Shown: positions 63,425 through 64,000 of the stretch, in pieces
Position numbering within the stretch: the stretch's first letter is position 1
Layout of the letters: each line of letters begins with the position of its first letter
From: Candidatus Dechloromonas phosphorivorans
GTDB lineage: Bacteria; Pseudomonadota; Gammaproteobacteria; Burkholderiales; Rhodocyclaceae
Direction of reading: 5' to 3'
Assembly: GCA_016714975.1 (NCBI GenBank)
Contig: JADKBR010000023.1
Location: 9,833-73,832 of the forward strand
DNA: 64,000 nt
Translations under genes and position numbers: made by a program
The notes under the pieces: model-generated
Told to the model about the DNA's origin: nothing
Databases searched by the model: none
What the model saw: only the letters and a program-made list of their open reading frames with translations

Positions 63425-63775
63425 TTACCGACACCTTCGCAACATTTGAGTTTCATTATTATTAGTTCTTACGAAGCCATTGCGCTCATACCATTTTATG
63501 AGCCGAGTAGTATTCGTATTTTCATCTAGTGCCTTTGCAACCAACTTTATGTCCTTTTTGTAGCAGTCACATAACGACAAGAGAACGACAAGAGCTTTGT
63601 CTGCGTAGCCGCGCCCTCTGTTAACGCATTCGATTTGATCTAGAGATAATAGCGCACCTTCCTCGTTGAGCGAAATTTTGACAACGTTACTAAGGTGATT
63701 TTTGTCTAGCTGTCTATCAAGCTCTTCCTTAAACTCTTCTGTGGATGTCAAAAACTCTGGAAGATCAAATAGCAA
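63425..63775 (-). CDS. GNAT-like acetyltransferase fold protein, AT-rich
   Basis: A 116-residue protein. The segment IECVNRGRGYADKALVVLLSLCD is the GNAT acetyl-CoA loop (R-G-x-G-x-A), followed by IKLVAKALDENTNTTRLIKWYERNGF (the C-terminal beta-bulge and YER-x-GF ending of GNAT enzymes). The N-terminal third is shorter than usual. It begins at TTG 63775 with GGAGAGA upstream. Base composition and codon use differ from the whole rest of the window, so recent transfer is likely. Substrate unknown. Confidence 0.65.
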   Translation of the reverse strand: MLFDLPEFLTSTEEFKEELDRQLDKNHLSNVVKISLNEEGALLSLDQIECVNRGRGYADKALVVLLSLCDCYKKDIKLVAKALDENTNTTRLIKWYERNGFVRTNNNETQMLRRCR

Positions 63776-63867
63776 TTTGTCTCTCCAAATACTGTTGCGG
63801 ATCTGATGTATTTGACACTTGCATCGAATCCATTTCGGGCGGCGCGATTGCTATGATAATTTGCTGA

Positions 63868-64000
63868 CTAACTCACCCTCGAACAGATTATCGGGGCCCG
63901 CCCATCAGACCAAGTACTTTCAAGCCGCATCGTATTTCCAAACTCCTGTAGCGTAACCTTGCTTTCGATTACACTAGTTTGCATCTCAATTTCAACCAGG
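63868..64000 (-). CDS. Partial ORF entering from the right edge (C-terminus only)
   Basis: Forty-four codons before a TAG stop on the minus strand (LVEIEMQTSVIESKV, TLQEFGNTMRL, ending CSRVS). No family is recognised. It has coding-like composition, less AT-rich than the neighbouring GNAT gene, but the start is outside the window. Confidence 0.3.
   Translation of the reverse strand, partial: LVEIEMQTSVIESKVTLQEFGNTMRLESTWSDGRAPIICSRVS

Overview
The window looks like the chromosome of a GC-rich Gram-negative betaproteobacterium, most likely Rhodocyclales/Rhodocyclaceae. This is inferred from protein style (CreA, paired YceI, UPF0149, an LldEGF-type lactate system, ETF-QO) and from outer-membrane features: lipoboxes, an outer-membrane factor, an OprB-like porin. 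No rRNA or species marker is present, so the genus is a guess. Coding density is high and most genes form tight operons with 4-nt stop/start overlaps.

Layout. 1-5.8 kb: fabI, an ETF-ubiquinone oxidoreductase gene broken by a one-base frameshift, a thioesterase, a dGTPase, a DUF1178 gene, and a tRNA cluster (Gly-Cys-Gly-Leu) with a consensus promoter and internal terminators. 5.9-21.3 kb: a lactate/pyruvate island. ppsA and its FCD/GntR regulator read left; lldE-lldG-lldF, pyruvate carboxylase, FAD/Fe-S D-lactate dehydrogenase, lactate permease and ppsR read right. Two TGGTnnnACCA operators lie in the divergent control region. Together the genes would import lactate, oxidise both isomers to pyruvate, and send pyruvate to oxaloacetate or PEP. 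21.4-30 kb: housekeeping and signalling genes (double Cache protein, tandem HD protein, exonuclease/GIY-YIG nuclease, patatin, CreA, cupin, SEC-C protein, MsrB, radical SAM, thioesterase).

30.1-40.6 kb (left-reading, very GC-rich): a Tn3-type transposase remnant, an OprM-like outer-membrane factor, a Mrp/Mbh-like cation/proton antiporter operon (E-F-G-[DUF4040+B]-C-D, without the large NuoL-like MrpA), and an RND pump with its adaptor. RND and Mrp genes are translationally chained through tiny ORFs, two of which come from one repeated palindromic element. This is the most unusual part of the window.

40.7-49.5 kb: an accessory region with a decayed and an intact DUF2252 gene flanking envelope genes, then an amidohydrolase relic split by a ~91-bp MITE-like insertion. 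49.9-58.5 kb: a DASS-type transporter, modABC, an M17 aminopeptidase, an OprB-like porin and a membrane-anchored TAXI protein. 58.5-62.8 kb: a divergent LysR regulator and a DODA dioxygenase/cytochrome b561/YceI/YceI/pirin operon. 62.8-64 kb: a truncated membrane-protein gene and a visibly AT-rich end with a GNAT-like ORF and a partial gene, probably acquired DNA.
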